Source of the DNA: Candidatus Aegiribacteria sp.
Lineage (GTDB): Bacteria; Fermentibacterota; Fermentibacteria; Fermentibacterales; JCC-6
Direction of reading: 5' to 3'
Assembly (NCBI GenBank): GCA_030600975.1
Contig: JAUVUL010000071.1
Coordinates: forward strand, 1 to 7,510
DNA length: 7,510 nt
Under the pieces are notes generated by a model. That model searched no databases. It was not told where the DNA came from and saw only the letters and a program-made list of their open reading frames with translations. The position numbers and the translations under genes are program-made. Within the stretch, counting starts at the first letter, position 1. Each line of letters opens with the position of its first letter. Positions 6,040-7,510 of the stretch are shown piece after piece.

Positions 6040-7409
6040 TATCCTCTTATCCGAAGCGGCAGACTGAGGCTCTTCGCCAGTTTCTCTACCGATTCCATAT
6101 CAACACCCGAATATCTTACAGCGGTGAGTCTGACGGAAGCGGCCCTTCCCGCAAGTTCTATGAACTCCATCAGCCTGTCCCATGCGTTTCCATCCGCAGG
6201 ACGGCAGATACTGTTATACTGATCTCTGCAGGAGGCGTTCAAACTGACACTTACAGCATCAAAGGGCTCGAGAAGCTCTGCGGTTTCTTCAGGGGAAAGC
6301 CTCGTGAGACAGCTCCCGTTTGTATTCAGCCTCACGGAGAACCCTCTATCGGAAGTACTTCGGGCAAGCCTCTTGAGAAGTTCAGGTCTCATGGTCGGCT
6401 CACCGTATCCGCAGAAGACAAGCTCTTTTCCCATGTGGGGTCTGAGTGTTCCGATAATGGATTCAAGTCTCTCCTCGATAGGTTCTCCATGATGTTTCAG
6501 GTAGTAACCTCCGATACCATCCGCTCTCTCTTTAATGCAGAATCTGCATTGATTAGTACACCTGCCGGTAATGTTCATGTAAATATTCCCGTACAACAAG
6601 TACACAAGATCAGTTCTTCGGACGGGTCCCAGCTGCAGGGCTTGCAGGGAGTTCTTCATAAGTGTTCCGGCGGTTTCCTCCAAACCCCTACCCCATATTT
6701 CTGAAACGGCATCGGCTATGTACTTAACATTGGAAGGTTCGTTCCGTCTCCCCCGGAGAGGCTCAGGAGATAGATAGGGAGCATCCGTTTCAATCAGAAT
6801 CCTGTCAACCCGAAGCGATCCGGCAAGATCTCTCAACCAGCGGTTTTTTCTGAAAGTCATCGGCCCCGCGAACCCTATGTAGTAACCCCTGTCAGCAGCC
6901 TCCCGCGCGGTGTCAGAAGGTCCGGTATAGCAGTGCATTATAACCGGGACGGAAACATCATCACCCAGAACATCAAGAACCTCCCTCTCTGCATTCCTGG
7001 AATGAACTATAAGCGTTAATCCAAATGCTTCCGCCAACCTGATATGCTTTCTGAAGATCTTGATCTGATGCTCTACAGAAGTCCTTTCCCGGTATAGATC
7101 CAGTCCTGTTTCTCCCACAGCTATCACCCGGGGGCGGAGAAGAATTTCAGGTAAGCCAGCGGAACTGTCTTGAAAATCAGGATCGAATTCGTTTGGATGA
7201 ATCCCGGCCGCAGCGAATACGCCGGTTCGTGTTTCGGATAGTAAAGCCGCCTTCAGACTGCTTTTCAGCGATATACCGGGAACCATGAATCCTGTAACAC
7301 CTGATTCCGCCGCAGAGGCAAGCACTTTGTCGAGGTCGCCGCTGAACCGCTCATCACAGAGATGGCAATGGGTATCAAACAGTTCAAACCCGGGGGTTAG
7401 GTTCTCCAG
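6039..7409 (-). CDS. TatD-family metal-dependent hydrolase fused to a radical SAM domain; CTG start
   Basis: 456 residues from CTG at 7409. Residues about 8-260 are a TatD-type TIM-barrel nuclease/deoxyribonuclease: metal ligands H14 and H16 in F-D-T-H-C-H-L, E100 in G-E-T-G-L-D, H136 in I-V-H-S-R, H159 in M-H-C-Y-T-G and D209 in E-T-D-A-P-Y-L-S-P. Residues about 275-456 are a short radical SAM domain with the 4Fe-4S motif C284-x3-C288-x2-C291, a G-Y-G-E-P-T SAM-binding turn at 334-339 and L-N-T-N-G near 361-365. It matches the known class of 'TatD-associated' radical SAM proteins, which occur next to or fused with TatD; substrates are unknown. No ATG, GTG or TTG exists between the in-frame stop at 7446 and the HxH motif. 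CTG at 7409 has GGGAGGA ending 7 nt upstream; CTG at 7382 is the alternative. The next GTG (7325) would delete the HxH ligands. It overlaps purA by 13 nt and rsmA by 1 nt. Confidence 0.88.
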   Translation of the reverse strand: MENLTPGFELFDTHCHLCDERFSGDLDKVLASAAESGVTGFMVPGISLKSSLKAALLSETRTGVFAAAGIHPNEFDPDFQDSSAGLPEILLRPRVIAVGETGLDLYRERTSVEHQIKIFRKHIRLAEAFGLTLIVHSRNAEREVLDVLGDDVSVPVIMHCYTGPSDTAREAADRGYYIGFAGPMTFRKNRWLRDLAGSLRVDRILIETDAPYLSPEPLRGRRNEPSNVKYIADAVSEIWGRGLEETAGTLMKNSLQALQLGPVRRTDLVYLLYGNIYMNITGRCTNQCRFCIKERADGIGGYYLKHHGEPIEERLESIIGTLRPHMGKELVFCGYGEPTMRPELLKRLARSTSDRGFSVRLNTNGSCLTRLSPEETAELLEPFDAVSVSLNASCRDQYNSICRPADGNAWDRLMEFIELAGRAASVRLTAVRYSGVDMESVEKLAKSLSLPLRIRG

Positions 7410-7510
7410 ATCAGATCCTCCCTGGCGGGTCCAGTGGAGATGGCTTTAACCTGCACACCTGTGAGTTTTTCTATGGACAACACGTAATTTTTTGCATTTT
7501 CCGGAAATGC
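7397..7510 (-). CDS. purA: Adenylosuccinate synthetase, C-terminal end (partial)
   Basis: Only the last 37 codons and the TAA (7399-7397) are in the window. The peptide contains A-F-P-E-N-A-K-N-Y-V, then I-E-K-L-T-G-V-Q-V and I-S-T-G-P-A-R-E-D. This matches the conserved end of PurA (E. coli has LPEAALNYIKRIEELTGVPV then IISTGPDR). The enzyme makes adenylosuccinate from IMP, aspartate and GTP in AMP synthesis. The gene is the upstream member of the minus-strand run and its 3' end carries the Shine-Dalgarno and CTG start of the TatD-radical SAM gene. Confidence 0.9.
   Translation of the reverse strand, partial: AFPENAKNYVLSIEKLTGVQVKAISTGPAREDLIWRT
7416..7422 (-). promoter_or_regulatory. Strong ribosome binding site inside purA, for the CTG start at 7409
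   Basis: On the minus strand the bases read GGGAGGA, with GGAGG ending at 7417 and exactly 7 nt (7416-7410) before the CTG. This is the best Shine-Dalgarno near the 5' end of the TatD-radical SAM frame and is the main reason for choosing 7409 over the CTG at 7382, which has only a GGG upstream. Confidence 0.65.

Noticed and set aside
5854..6222. Plus-strand open frame of 122 codons
   Set aside because: It lies antisense across the rsmA/TatD-radical SAM junction, both of which are certain genes.
7323..7325. GTG at 7325 as the start of the TatD-radical SAM protein
   Set aside because: It removes the F-D-T-H-C-H metal motif that is required in the family and is encoded in frame just upstream.
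7397..7448. A purA-TatD fusion made by programmed -1 frameshifting
   Set aside because: The frames are related by -1, but no slippery heptamer is visible in the overlap, and a strong Shine-Dalgarno in the overlap explains expression more simply.

Overview
The window looks like a chromosomal segment of a free-living Gram-negative bacterium. Its genes have moderate base composition, Shine-Dalgarno sequences and tightly packed, overlapping reading frames. Cell-envelope hallmarks are a predicted outer-membrane beta-barrel ending in Phe, a lipoprotein with a lipobox, and a secreted repeat protein with a C-terminal tail of the 'NxPNPF ... GVYFYRI' type. That tail is typical of type IX secretion sorting / FlgD-Ig-like domains in the FCB group and related candidate phyla (Fermentibacterota, Cloacimonadota, Latescibacterota and similar). 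The phylum guess is an inference from protein style; the sequence alone does not fix it. There are no rRNA or tRNA genes, CRISPR arrays or insertion sequences that I can see.

Left part (1-1135, + strand): the 3' portion of a secreted, propeller-like repeat protein, built of 52-residue (156-nt) units in perfect register and followed by the sorting-type tail. It converges, with only 17 nt between stop codons, on a minus-strand gene (1153-1809) for a small secreted protein of a beta-rich family. That gene has its own well-formed sigma70-type promoter (1915-1944). An inverted repeat at 1885-1908 would put a hairpin exactly at the 5' end of its mRNA.

Right part (2056-7510, - strand): one compact gene run read right to left. 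It comprises the C-terminus of adenylosuccinate synthetase (purA), a TatD-type hydrolase fused to a radical SAM domain, rsmA/ksgA (16S rRNA dimethyladenosine transferase), a 607-residue predicted outer-membrane barrel, a lipoprotein, and a TrmN6-like N6-adenine methyltransferase. The joints are overlaps of 13, 1 and 4 nt and gaps of 12 and 13 nt, so one transcript with translational coupling is likely. The mixture is housekeeping (purine synthesis, rRNA maturation, RNA/DNA-type methylation, TatD nuclease) plus an envelope pair (barrel and lipoprotein) that may work together.

The most notable points are: the TatD-radical SAM gene has no ATG, GTG or TTG upstream of its essential HxH metal motif and seems to start at CTG (7409) behind a strong Shine-Dalgarno; the fusion itself; the 5'-terminal hairpin of the secreted-protein mRNA; and the uncharacterised barrel-lipoprotein pair inside a housekeeping operon. 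I see no clear sign of a wholly new multi-gene system.
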